Shown piece by piece: positions 1 through 9,240 of a stretch of DNA of 64,000 nt. Source of the stretch: Streptomyces sp. BK239 (lineage in GTDB: Bacteria; Actinomycetota; Actinomycetes; Streptomycetales; Streptomycetaceae); NCBI RefSeq assembly GCF_004217285.1, contig NZ_SHKS01000001.1, positions 1,123,195-1,187,194 on the forward strand, written 5' to 3'. Both the position numbers and the translations under genes were made by a program. Each line of letters opens with the position of its first letter. The stretch's first letter is position 1. Below the pieces are notes generated by a model. It had not been told where the DNA came from and searched no databases. It saw only the letters and a list, made by a program, of their open reading frames with translations.

Positions 1-810
1 GCCGCCGGTCGGGAACTGGTGCGCCGGGGTGAGCAGGACGCCCCGCTCGCGCCCCAGCAGTCCGACGCGGGCCCCGTCCTCGTCGAGGGGGAGCGGGACC
101 GTCCGTACGCCCGCCGCCGTCAGCAGCCGCCGGTGGAAGCCGAGCCCGTACGCCTCCACCGCCAGCGGGCCGCGCAGCACCGCGCCCCCCGGCCCGCCGC
201 TGCCCTCGCCCCTCGCGAGCGCAGGCTCGAACAGCAGCCGCAGGGCGTGCGCGAAACCGGAGCAGATCACGATGCGCCCCGGATCGGCGCGCACGCCGCG
301 CGCGCGTGCCAGATACTCGGCCAGCGCCTCCCGCAACTCCCGGCGGCCGGCCGGGTCGCCCGGCCCGAACACCTCGCTGGGCGCCCCCTGCACAGCCCGC
401 CGGTAGGACGCCAGCCAGGCCGCGCGCGGGAACGACGACGCGTCCGGACTGCCCTGCCGCAGATCGTGCCGCGGCCCACGCGCGCGGGGCGGCGTCTTCC
501 GGGGCGCCCGTGCCGCGCCCCGCGCCGGCTCCACGCGGTCGGCGACCCGGGTGCCGGACCCCTGGCGAGCCGTCAGCCAGCCCTCCGCCACCAGCTCCGC
601 GTAGGCGTCGGCCACCGTGTTGCGGGCGACGCCGAGGTCGGCGGCGAGTGATCGGTACGGGGGAAGCCGGGTCCCCGGCGCGAGCCGGCCGCCGCGCACG
701 GCCTCCCGCAGCGCCCCGGTCAGCGCGGCCCGCCGCCCGCCCGGAGCGGACAGCTCCAAGTGCAGGTCGACGCCGATGCGCTCCCAGTGATTGACCCACG
801 ATTCCCCCAT
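1..810 (-). CDS. MocR/PdxR-type regulator (GntR HTH + aminotransferase-like), C-terminus cut by window edge
   Basis: Reading the minus strand from ATG at 810 gives an open frame of 270 codons running off the window. Residues 1-90 form a GntR-type winged helix with the family pattern LPPYRSLAADLGVARNTVADAY followed by LVAEGWLTARQGSGT. From about residue 115 a fold-type I aminotransferase-like domain begins (DLRQGSPDASSFP, then FGPGDPAGRRELREALAEYLARARG). MocR proteins are PLP-responsive transcription factors. The PLP lysine lies beyond the edge, so cofactor binding cannot be checked. The gene is divergent from the AhpD-like gene at 858 with only 47 bp between start codons, so that gene or itself is the likely target. 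Family assignment is firm; the effector is unknown. Confidence 0.88.
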   Translation of the reverse strand, partial: MGESWVNHWERIGVDLHLELSAPGGRRAALTGALREAVRGGRLAPGTRLPPYRSLAADLGVARNTVADAYAELVAEGWLTARQGSGTRVADRVEPARGAARAPRKTPPRARGPRHDLRQGSPDASSFPRAAWLASYRRAVQGAPSEVFGPGDPAGRRELREALAEYLARARGVRADPGRIVICSGFAHALRLLFEPALARGEGSGGPGGAVLRGPLAVEAYGLGFHRRLLTAAGVRTVPLPLDEDGARVGLLGRERGVLLTPAHQFPTGG

Positions 811-820
811 GGAAATGCAC

Positions 821-848
821 CCTACAAGGGGTCTTTGCGGCCCGTAGG
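821..848. promoter_or_regulatory. Candidate operator: inverted repeat between divergent MocR and AhpD-like genes
   Basis: The 47-bp gap between the two start codons holds CCTAC (821-825) and its reverse complement GTAGG (844-848), separated by 18 bp. Position in a divergent promoter next to a MocR regulator suggests an operator. The half-sites are short, so chance is possible. Confidence 0.3.
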
Positions 849-857
849 TTGAGGGAC

Positions 858-1412
858 ATGACGAACACGACGACGCACACGACCGGCACGACGACCACCG
901 CGACCGCGATCGCGACGACGGCGCACACGGACGGCCCCGGCATCGCCGCCGCCGAGGCCGCGCGCACCCGCCTCGACTTCGGGAAGTCCGCCCGCAAGGC
1001 CTTCCGCGCCCTCGTCGGTTTCGACGCGGCGGCCCGCGACGGCGTCGACCCGGCCCTCGTCGAACTCATCCAGATCCGCGCCTCCCACCTCAACCACTGC
1101 GCGTACTGCCTGCACATGCACACCAACGACGCCCGCAAGGCCGGCGAGAGCGAGGACCGGCTGCACATGGTCCCCGTCTGGCGCGAGGCCCGGCACTTCT
1201 TCACCGAGCGGGAACAGGCCGCGCTGGCGCTGACGGAGGCGATCACGCGCGTGGCCGACGGCGGCGTCCCCGACGACGTCTACGCCGAGGCCGCGGCCCG
1301 CTTCGACGACGAGGAACTCGCCCAGGTGATCGCCGTGATCTGCACGATCAACACCTGGAACCGGGTCGCCCTGGCGACGGGCAAGGTGGCGGGCACCGAC
1401 GAACGCCCCTGA
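858..1412 (+). CDS. AhpD-like carboxymuconolactone decarboxylase family protein
   Basis: A 184-residue protein with the alkylhydroperoxidase AhpD core. The segment HLNHCAYCLHMH carries the redox Cys-x2-Cys pair and the following His that define the peroxidase-active CMD subfamily. The C-terminal VIAVICTINTWNRVA is also typical. The N-terminus is an unusual Thr/Ala-rich run of about 30 residues. ATG at 858 was chosen because GAGGG lies just upstream; an in-frame TTG at 849 is less likely. Probable role: thiol-dependent reduction of peroxides in the cytoplasm. The divergent MocR-type gene may control it. Confidence 0.85.
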   Translation: MTNTTTHTTGTTTTATAIATTAHTDGPGIAAAEAARTRLDFGKSARKAFRALVGFDAAARDGVDPALVELIQIRASHLNHCAYCLHMHTNDARKAGESEDRLHMVPVWREARHFFTEREQAALALTEAITRVADGGVPDDVYAEAAARFDDEELAQVIAVICTINTWNRVALATGKVAGTDERP

Positions 1413-1459
1413 CCGCCTCCCTCGGGGGCCTACGCGGGCGCACGCCGTCGCCCGGCCGT

Positions 1460-2947
<1,488 letters not shown>

Positions 2948-3101
2948 GGCCGTGTTCCTTGCGTACGCGTGCGGCGAGCCGTGCGTCTCCGGGCGGCGCC
3001 GCGTCCTCGGGCGGCGCTCCTGCGGCCACGATACGTCGTGGCCCTGGAGAGCGCAGGCCCCTGACAGCGCTTTCTCACCCAGCGGGAGACAGCGCCGGCT
3101 C

Positions 3102-3581
3102 TCAGGTGAGCGCCAGCACGTACGCGAGGGCGGCGCCGGCCGAGGCGACCGTGCGGACGTGGTTCCACACCGTCCACTCCCGCACGTACGCCGGCCAGTA
3201 CGCGACCGCCTCCGCGGTGCCCGGCTCCAGCCCGGCCAGGGTCTCGTTGCGGGGCACGTTCGCCACCACGGTCACCCCGAACGAGCCGAACAGATACAGC
3301 GCGCTGCCCACCAGCAGCAGTACGGCCCCGTCGTCCGGCCACAGCACGAACGTCACCACCGCGATCATGGCGCACAGCACCGCCGTACCGAGGAAGACGA
3401 CCATGAACGCCGGTGTCGTCGCGGCCGCGTTGACCGCGTTCATCGCGGCGACCCCCTGCGCGGGAGGCAGCGCGGCCAGTCCCCTCATGACGAAGGTGGA
3501 GAAAGCGCAGAACACGCCCGCCATCAGCCCGGCCCCCAGCACCCCGAGCACCGTCAGCACGAAGTACGGCTCATCGATCAT
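3102..3581 (-). CDS. DUF1772 (anthrone oxygenase-like) membrane protein
   Basis: A 159-residue protein with four hydrophobic segments (about residues 7-28, 55-78, 84-105 and 140-157). The DUF1772 features are FCAFSTFVMRGLAALPP near the N-terminus and NVPRNETLAGLEPGTAEA near residue 105, followed by a W-rich WPAYVREWTVWNHVRT. Some relatives are anthrone oxygenases; many are uncharacterised membrane proteins, so no substrate is claimed. The start at 3581 has a strong GGAGGTGGGG ribosome site; a longer in-frame start at 3623 lacks one. It lies 154 bp upstream of gltD on the same strand. Confidence 0.82.
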   Translation of the reverse strand: MIDEPYFVLTVLGVLGAGLMAGVFCAFSTFVMRGLAALPPAQGVAAMNAVNAAATTPAFMVVFLGTAVLCAMIAVVTFVLWPDDGAVLLLVGSALYLFGSFGVTVVANVPRNETLAGLEPGTAEAVAYWPAYVREWTVWNHVRTVASAGAALAYVLALT

Positions 3582-3719
3582 GTCGACCCCACCTCCACGT
3601 CCTGGCTGCCCGATACCCCGCACGCCCCGTCCGTCACCCTGAACCCGCGCGCTGCGCCCCGGAGCCGCGACCGCGTACGCCTGCGTCCGCCGCGCGAGGA
3701 GACTTGAGTCCGCGCGCGC

Positions 3720-4424
3720 TCAGGACCCGGAGGAGCCGAACCGCCCCTCCCAACCCCAGGTCCGCAGCACCGCCACCACCTCCGCCGCGATCCGCAGCCG
3801 CGCCTCCCGCCGGGGCACGCCGTCCATCAGCAGCCGGTCGTACGGCGTGTCCAGATGCCGTACGGAGGCCACGACCGCCGACACCACCGCGCCCTCGGCC
3901 AGCGCCCGCCCGGCCGCGGTGCGCCCGACCCGCCCACTGCCCCGCACCGAGGCGTGCGCGGCGACGCTCCACGCCCGCTCGGCCGGACAGCGGGGGAACA
4001 GCCGCCGCACCTCCGCCGCGAACGCCTCCACGAACCGTTCGTCCCGCGCCGCCCGCAGCCGCGCGTCGCGCACCCGGCGCCGCCGCCGCGCCTCCGCGTC
4101 CGCCAGGCACCGCACCTCGGCCCGCGCCAGCCCCGCCTCCTCGACGAGGACGCCCTGCCGCTCGTAGCGCCCCTTGCGCCGGTTGAACCGGACGACGACC
4201 GCCGAGAGCGTGCTCTCCTCCCGCGACCTGCGCGTCAGCGCCGTGTCACCGCGCGGCAGGAACACCAGGTGCCCCAGATCGGCGCAGCCGAGACAGCGCG
4301 GCGCGCCGTCCTCCAGGACGAGCATCGGCAGCGGCCCGCGACGGCAGCCCGCGCAATGGCGGCGGCGCAGAGGCTGGAGGACGAGCAGCCCGCCGCGGGA
4401 CGGGTGAGGTGCGAGAGCCGGCAT
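3720..4424 (-). CDS. DUF2293 domain protein
   Basis: A 234-residue, Arg-rich protein. The N-terminal part has a possible metal-binding set of Cys (HCAGCRRG and PRCLGCADLGH, residues 18-50). The middle (about 85-120) is a highly basic Arg/Ala helix. The C-terminal half carries the DUF2293 signature: FAAEVRRLFPRCP, then VRHLDTPYDRLLMDGVPRREARLRIAAEV, ending WGWEG. DUF2293 proteins occur widely in actinobacteria with no proven function; the basic character suggests nucleic acid contact. Start ATG 4424 has a GGGAAAG site upstream. It is divergent from the uridine-kinase-like gene. Confidence 0.75.
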   Translation of the reverse strand: MPALAPHPSRGGLLVLQPLRRRHCAGCRRGPLPMLVLEDGAPRCLGCADLGHLVFLPRGDTALTRRSREESTLSAVVVRFNRRKGRYERQGVLVEEAGLARAEVRCLADAEARRRRRVRDARLRAARDERFVEAFAAEVRRLFPRCPAERAWSVAAHASVRGSGRVGRTAAGRALAEGAVVSAVVASVRHLDTPYDRLLMDGVPRREARLRIAAEVVAVLRTWGWEGRFGSSGS

Positions 4425-4598
4425 ACCGGCTTCTTTCCCTGCGGCGAGGCCGGCTGCGCACCGACCGGTTCTTTCACGCTGCGGTGAGCCCGGCTGTGCG
4501 CACCGGGACTTCAGGGCAGGCGATCCGGGTCGCGCGGCCGGGTCCCGTCTCCCGCCCCGGCCGTCGGCTGCGACGCCCGCCTGACGCATCATGGCCGT

Positions 4599-5231
4599 GT
4601 GCGACTCGAAGCGATCACCTGGGAACGGCTCGGCGACCACCTCGCCGACCGGCTGCTCGACCTGGAGCCGGGCGACGGCAGCCCCTGGCAGCGGGTCGCC
4701 TTCGACGGCGCCCCGGCGGCCCGCCCGGGGGACCTCGCCGAACGGGTCGCCGAAGCCCTGCGCGTACGCGGCCGGCCGTCCCGGGTCGTCGACACGCACG
4801 GCTTCCTGCGCCCCGCCTCCCTCCGCCTGGAGTACGGCCACCAGGACGTGGAGGCCTACTACGACGGCTGGTTCGACACCGGCGCGCTGTGGCGCGAGGT
4901 GTTCGGCCCGCTCGAAGCCGGCGGGGACGGCCGGATCCTGCCCGACCTCCGTGACCCCGTCTCCGACCGCGCCACCCGCAGCGACTACGTCCGACTCCCG
5001 CCCGGCGGCGTGCTGTTGCTGCACGGGCCCCTGCTTCTGCGGCACTGGTTCCCCTTCGACCTGACCGTCCACCTCCTCCTCTCCCCGGGCGCCCTGCGCC
5101 GCCGCACCCCCGAGGCCGACCACTGGACGCTCCCCGCCTTCGAGCGCTACGAGCAGGAGACGGATCCGGCCGCCAGGGCCGACGTTCTGGTGCGGACGGA
5201 CGATCCACGCCATCCCGCGTGGAACGGGTGA
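4599..5231 (+). CDS. Uridine kinase-like (P-loop kinase fold) protein with altered P-loop
   Basis: A 210-residue protein resembling actinobacterial uridine kinase-like proteins, starting GTG at 4599 (MRLEAITWERLGDHLADRL). The core holds a nucleoside-kinase pattern: VAFDGAPAARPGDLA at about 31-45 where the P-loop should be, DTHGFLRPASLR at 65-76, YYDGWFDTGAL at 87-97 and LLHGPLLLRHWFPFDLTV at 138-156. The P-loop lacks the Gly-x4-Gly-Lys-Ser/Thr of active kinases, as far as I can see. It is either a divergent kinase or a non-catalytic relative. It stands alone on its strand. Confidence 0.68.
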   Translation: MRLEAITWERLGDHLADRLLDLEPGDGSPWQRVAFDGAPAARPGDLAERVAEALRVRGRPSRVVDTHGFLRPASLRLEYGHQDVEAYYDGWFDTGALWREVFGPLEAGGDGRILPDLRDPVSDRATRSDYVRLPPGGVLLLHGPLLLRHWFPFDLTVHLLLSPGALRRRTPEADHWTLPAFERYEQETDPAARADVLVRTDDPRHPAWNG

Positions 5232-5388
5232 GGCAGTCCGGCCGCCCGCTCCCGGCCGCCCCCACCGAGCGAAGGTGCGCACCTCCACCCGGCCGGTGAG
5301 AATCGAAGGACGCCGCGAAACGACACCCCAGGGCGCCGGGAGCGGCGCGATCCGCGTCGCGTCGGCCGCCCGCACCGGGAGGCACACC

Positions 5389-5823
5389 ATGACCACCGCC
5401 GGACAGATCATGCATCGGGGCGCCCAGTGGATCCCCGCCCACGAGACCCTCGAACGCGCCGCCCAGCTGATGCGCGAGCTGAACGTCGGCGCCCTGCCCA
5501 TCAGCGACGAGAACGAGCGGCTCTGCGGCATCCTCACCGACCGGGACATCGTCGTGGGCTGCGTGGCCAAGGGCCACGACCCCGCCAAGGTCACCGCCGG
5601 GCAGATGGCCCACGGCACCCCGCGCTGGATCGACGCCGACGCCGAAGTCGAGGAAGTGCTCCGGGAGATGCGGGACCACCAGATCCGCAGGCTGCCCGTC
5701 ATCGCGGACAAGCGCCTCGTGGGCATGATCAGCGAGGCCGACCTCGCCCAGCACCTCACCGACGACCAGATGGCGTCCTGGGTCGAGAGCGTCTACGCCA
5801 GGACCGGAACTGGCCCTGAATGA
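5389..5823 (+). CDS. Tandem CBS-domain protein
   Basis: A 144-residue protein made almost entirely of a CBS pair: residues 5-55 (VGALPISDENERLCGILTDRDIV) and 72-122 (RRLPVIADKRLVGMISEADLA). CBS pairs bind adenosyl nucleotides and act as energy sensors; this stand-alone form resembles the dormancy-type protein Hrp1 of mycobacteria. ATG 5389 follows a GGGAGG ribosome site; longer upstream readings lack support. The 157 bp before it show no clear promoter. No partner enzyme adjoins it. Confidence 0.88.
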   Translation: MTTAGQIMHRGAQWIPAHETLERAAQLMRELNVGALPISDENERLCGILTDRDIVVGCVAKGHDPAKVTAGQMAHGTPRWIDADAEVEEVLREMRDHQIRRLPVIADKRLVGMISEADLAQHLTDDQMASWVESVYARTGTGPE

Positions 5824-5951
5824 CCTGCCGTGCGCACGGCGTCGGACCTCGGTGACCCGCCGTCGCCTCACCGCCGGCCGGCCCCCCGGCCCTGGGCGAC
5901 CCGGCCGCGTCGACCCCCGCGGACGGCCCGGTCGGCTGCGATGATCGCCGC

Positions 5952-6746
5952 ATGACGCGAACCGACGGGTATCTCCTCGACAACCGACGTGACGAGGCGG
6001 GGGAACGCTTCGAGGCCTTCGCCACGCTCTTCGACCCCACGACGTTCCGGCACCTCGAAGGGCTCGGCGTCGGACCGGGCTGGCGCTGCTGGGAGGTCGG
6101 CGCGGGCGGTGTGTCCGTGGTGTCCTGGCTGGCCAAGAAGGTCGGCCCGACCGGCAAGGTCGTCGCCACCGACATCGACATCTCCCGGCTGGCCCCCGCC
6201 GCCCGTCCGCCGGTGGAGGCGCGCGTGCACGACGTCGGCGCCGAGGAGCCGCCGGGCGAGGGCTTCGACCTGGTGCACGCCCGGCTCGTGCTCGTCCACG
6301 TGCCCGAGCGGGAGCGGGCGTTGCGCTCGATGGTCAAGGCGCTGCGTCCCGGCGGACGGCTCCTCCTGGAGGACGCCGACCCCGCCCTGCAGCCCCTGCT
6401 GTCCCCCGACGAGCACGGCCCCGAGCAGCAGCTCGCCAACCGGCTGCGGCACGGTTTCCGCTCGCTGCTTCAGCGCAGGGGCGCCGACCTGTCCTACGGC
6501 CGCAAGCTGCCCCGCCTCCTGCGCGAGGCCGGGCTGCGACAGGTCGAGGCCGACGCCTACTTCCCGCTCACCTCGCCCGCCTGCGCGGCCCTGGAGTCGG
6601 CGACGGTCCGGCAGATCCGCGCCGACCTCGTCAGCGCGGGCATCGCCACCGACCAGGAGATCGACCGCCACCTCGCCAACGTCGCCGCCGGCGGTATGGA
6701 CCTGGCCACGGCGCCGATGATCTCCGCGTGGGGGCGGAAGGGGTAG
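5952..6746 (+). CDS. Class I SAM-dependent methyltransferase
   Basis: A 264-residue protein with a class I methyltransferase fold. Motif I is WEVGAGGVSVVSWLA at about residue 50, the acidic residue ending beta-2 lies in VVATDIDISRL near 73, motif III is FDLVHARLVLVHVPERERAL near 105, and VKALRPGGRLLLEDADP near 130 is the post-III strand. The layout is closest to UbiE/Coq5-like enzymes. The substrate cannot be deduced from the context. It is convergent with the PfkB kinase gene. Confidence 0.83.
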   Translation: MTRTDGYLLDNRRDEAGERFEAFATLFDPTTFRHLEGLGVGPGWRCWEVGAGGVSVVSWLAKKVGPTGKVVATDIDISRLAPAARPPVEARVHDVGAEEPPGEGFDLVHARLVLVHVPERERALRSMVKALRPGGRLLLEDADPALQPLLSPDEHGPEQQLANRLRHGFRSLLQRRGADLSYGRKLPRLLREAGLRQVEADAYFPLTSPACAALESATVRQIRADLVSAGIATDQEIDRHLANVAAGGMDLATAPMISAWGRKG

Positions 6747-6797
6747 CCCGCCCGGGCCGGGAGGCGGCGGCCGGTGAGCCGGCGGGCCGAGGGCGCT

Positions 6798-7817
6798 TCA
6801 GCCGATGCCCGCCCTGTCCGCCCTCGATGCCGCCCCGGCCGCCCTCGGTGTCGCATGGTCGCCGGGTGCGGGCGGTCTGCCGCCCACACGTTCCACCGCG
6901 TGAGCTCCCGCCTCGCACCCCTCGGCAGCCGCGTCGCCGGGTGCGGCCCCGGCGAGCAGCGCGGCGAGGAACGCGCCCGTGAAGGCGTCGCCGGCACCCG
7001 TGGTGTCGCACGGGGTGGCCGGGACGGCGGGAACGCGGGCGATCACGGCGCCGCCCCGGGCCACCACCGCACCGTCCGCGCCGTGCTTCGCCACCACCAG
7101 CGGGAACTGACGGCTCAGCGCGGCCGTCGCCTCCGCCCCGTCGGACAGGCCCGTCAGCAGACAGGCCTCGTCATGGCTCGGCAGCAGCACGTCCACCCCC
7201 TGCACGAGCGTCAGGAAACGCTCCACGCCGAGCTTCACCAGGAACCCCGCCGACGCCGGGTCCAGACTCACCGGCACGCCACGCGCGTGTGCCGACGCCA
7301 GCGCCGTGCGCACCACCGCCCGCCCGGACGCGGAGAACAGCAGGTATCCCGACAGATGCAACCGGCCGACCCCGTCCAGCAGCGCGTCCGACCAGTCGTC
7401 CGGCTCCAGCCGCAGGGACGCGCCGCTGTCGGTGAGGAAGGTCCGCTCGCCCCCCGCCCCCGTGTCGACGAGGCAGATCACCGTCCCCGTCGTCGCCTCG
7501 GGATCGACGACGAGCCGGGGCCGCACCCCGCAGGCGATCAGCTCCCGCTCGTGCCAGGCCGCCCCGTCCGCCCCCACCCGGCCGAGCAGCCGTACGTCCG
7601 CGCACCCCCGGTGAGCCGCCCAGCACGCCACGTTGGCGCCCGCCCCGCCCGGCAGGGTCCGGATCACGGAGGCCGTGTCGGTGCCCGAGGCCAGCGGCCC
7701 GCGGTGCCGTGCGACGACGTCCGTCACGACGTCCCCGACGACCAGCAGCGCCCCGCCCTCACGGCGTCCGCCCCGGCCGGTGGCGTCGGGCGCCGCCCCG
7801 CCGGGCCCCACGCTCAC
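6798..7817 (-). CDS. psuK: PfkB-family kinase, probable pseudouridine kinase
   Basis: A 339-residue ribokinase-like (PfkB) enzyme. LPGGAGANVACWAAHRG is the N-terminal PfkB signature, and ATPCDTTGAGDAFTGAFLAAL near residue 265 is the C-terminal signature with the catalytic Asp and anion-hole GAGD. The GTG start at 7817 overlaps the psuG stop by four bases (GTGA), so the two are translationally coupled. With PsuG downstream in the pathway, the likely reaction is phosphorylation of pseudouridine to its 5'-phosphate before glycosidic cleavage. The first 25 residues, before LLVVGDVVTDVV, are Gly-rich and poorly conserved. Family is certain; the substrate rests on the psuG linkage. Confidence 0.85.
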   Translation of the reverse strand: MSVGPGGAAPDATGRGGRREGGALLVVGDVVTDVVARHRGPLASGTDTASVIRTLPGGAGANVACWAAHRGCADVRLLGRVGADGAAWHERELIACGVRPRLVVDPEATTGTVICLVDTGAGGERTFLTDSGASLRLEPDDWSDALLDGVGRLHLSGYLLFSASGRAVVRTALASAHARGVPVSLDPASAGFLVKLGVERFLTLVQGVDVLLPSHDEACLLTGLSDGAEATAALSRQFPLVVAKHGADGAVVARGGAVIARVPAVPATPCDTTGAGDAFTGAFLAALLAGAAPGDAAAEGCEAGAHAVERVGGRPPAPGDHATPRAAGAASRADRAGIG

Positions 7818-8722
7818 ACCCCGGCCCACGCCGACGCGATCCGCCCGGCCAGCCGCACGTTTCCGCGCACCGCCGCGAGGTTGGCGTTCAGGGATGCGCC
7901 GTCGGTGTGCCGGACCAGGTAGTCGAGCAGGAACGGGGTGACGCCCTGACCGGTGACGCCCTCCGCCTCGCACGCGTGCAGCGCGTCGGCCAGCACACGC
8001 GCGTGCAGACCGGGATCGAGCTGCTCCGCCTCGGGCACGGGATTCGCCACGATCAGCGCCGACTCGGGGCCGCCGACCTCGTCCTGCGCGCGCATCACGT
8101 CCGCCACCTGCGCAGGGCTCTCCAGCCTCCAGTCCACGGGATGACCCGAGTCGGACAGGTAGAAGCCGGGGAAGCGGTCCGTGCCGTACCCGGCCACGGC
8201 GACTCCCAGCGTCTCCAGGCGCTGCAGGGTCGCCGGCACGTCCAGGATCGACTTCACGCCCGCGCACACCACCGTGATCCGTGTGCGCGCCAGCAGGCCG
8301 AGGTCGGCCGACTCGTCCTGGGTCGCGGTCCACTCCCGGTGCACCCCGCCGAGCCCGCCCGTGGCGAACACCCGGACGCCCGCCAGGGCGGCCAGCAGGG
8401 CCGTCGCGGAGACGGTGGTCGCCCCGCTCGCCCCGGAGGCGACCGCGAGCGGCAGGTCGCGGTGGCCCAGCTTGCGGATGCCGTCCTCGTTGGCGACCCT
8501 CTCCAACTGCTCCTTGTCCAGGCCGACATGGGGGTGCCCGTCCAGCACGGCGATCGTCGCCGGCACGGCGCCCTCCGCGCGCACCACCGCCTCCAGCTCC
8601 CGCGCCACCTGCAGGTTGCGCGGTCGCGGCAGCCCATGGGCGATGATCGTGGACTCCAGGGCCACCACGGGGCGACGCGCGTCGAGCGCCTCCCGCACCT
8701 CTTCCGACACCACCAGCACCAC
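7814..8722 (-). CDS. psuG: Pseudouridine-5'-phosphate glycosidase
   Basis: A 302-residue protein, near the usual length (E. coli PsuG is about 312). Family segments run in order: PVVALESTIIAHGLPRPRN at 15-33, ATIAVLDGHPHVGL at about 53, RKLGHRDLPLA near 82, VFATGGLGGVHRE near 120, VVCAGVKSILDVPATLQRLE near 150, and TPFLLDYLVRHTDGASLNANLAAVRGN near the end. It cleaves pseudouridine 5'-phosphate to uracil and ribose 5-phosphate using a catalytic Lys and Mn2+. GTG 8722 was chosen because GGGAGG lies seven bases upstream; a longer frame reaching 9325 runs through the repeat region and is spurious at its N-terminus. Confidence 0.93.
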   Translation of the reverse strand: MVLVVSEEVREALDARRPVVALESTIIAHGLPRPRNLQVARELEAVVRAEGAVPATIAVLDGHPHVGLDKEQLERVANEDGIRKLGHRDLPLAVASGASGATTVSATALLAALAGVRVFATGGLGGVHREWTATQDESADLGLLARTRITVVCAGVKSILDVPATLQRLETLGVAVAGYGTDRFPGFYLSDSGHPVDWRLESPAQVADVMRAQDEVGGPESALIVANPVPEAEQLDPGLHARVLADALHACEAEGVTGQGVTPFLLDYLVRHTDGASLNANLAAVRGNVRLAGRIASAWAGV

Positions 8723-8817
8723 GAGCCGGCCTCCCGTCGATCGGTCCTGCCTCGTCCTGCCTCGTCTTTGGATCTCTGGCGGGCGGGGAGCCCGATCAAA
8801 CCCCCGAGGCCTGCAGG

Positions 8818-9235
8818 CGACGCCACCGGCCCGGGATGCCTGACCGACGCCACCGGCTTGGAACGCATGACCGGCGGGACCCGCTGGGGACGCATCACAC
8901 CGGCGCGACCGGCCCGGGTGGATGCGACGGCGCCGGCCCGCGCCTGTGACCGGCGGGACTGGCCCCGGCGCATGATCGACGCCGCCGCGCCGGAACGCAT
9001 GACCGCGGCACCCGCCGGGGACGCAGATGACCGGCGTGCGACCGCGCCCGGTGCATGACTGACGGCAGCGGGCCGCGGCGCATGATCGACGCCGCCGCGC
9101 CGGAACGCATGACCGCGGCACCCGCCGGAGACGCAGATGACCGGCGTGCGACCGGCCCCGCGCATGACCGGCGCGACCGGCCCGGCGCATGAGCGACGCC
9201 GTCGGCCCGAGGCGTATGACCGGCCGCGCGTGGCC
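8818..9235. repeat. Degenerate minisatellite upstream of psuG, with a 110-bp tandem duplication
   Basis: The 518 bp between psuG and the MFS gene hold no supported gene. They contain repeated GACGCC...GGAACGCATGACCGGCG-like units. The best pair is 8966-9044 and 9076-9154: 79 bp identical but for one base (9019 G, 9129 A), at a period of 110 bp. A more diverged copy starts at 8846 and a partial one at 8818. Further short echoes (GCATGACCGGCGCGACCGG) extend to 9235. All frames across it read as Arg/Ala/Gly-rich nonsense. It may include the psuG promoter; none is obvious. Confidence 0.85.
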
Positions 9236-9240
9236 CGGTG

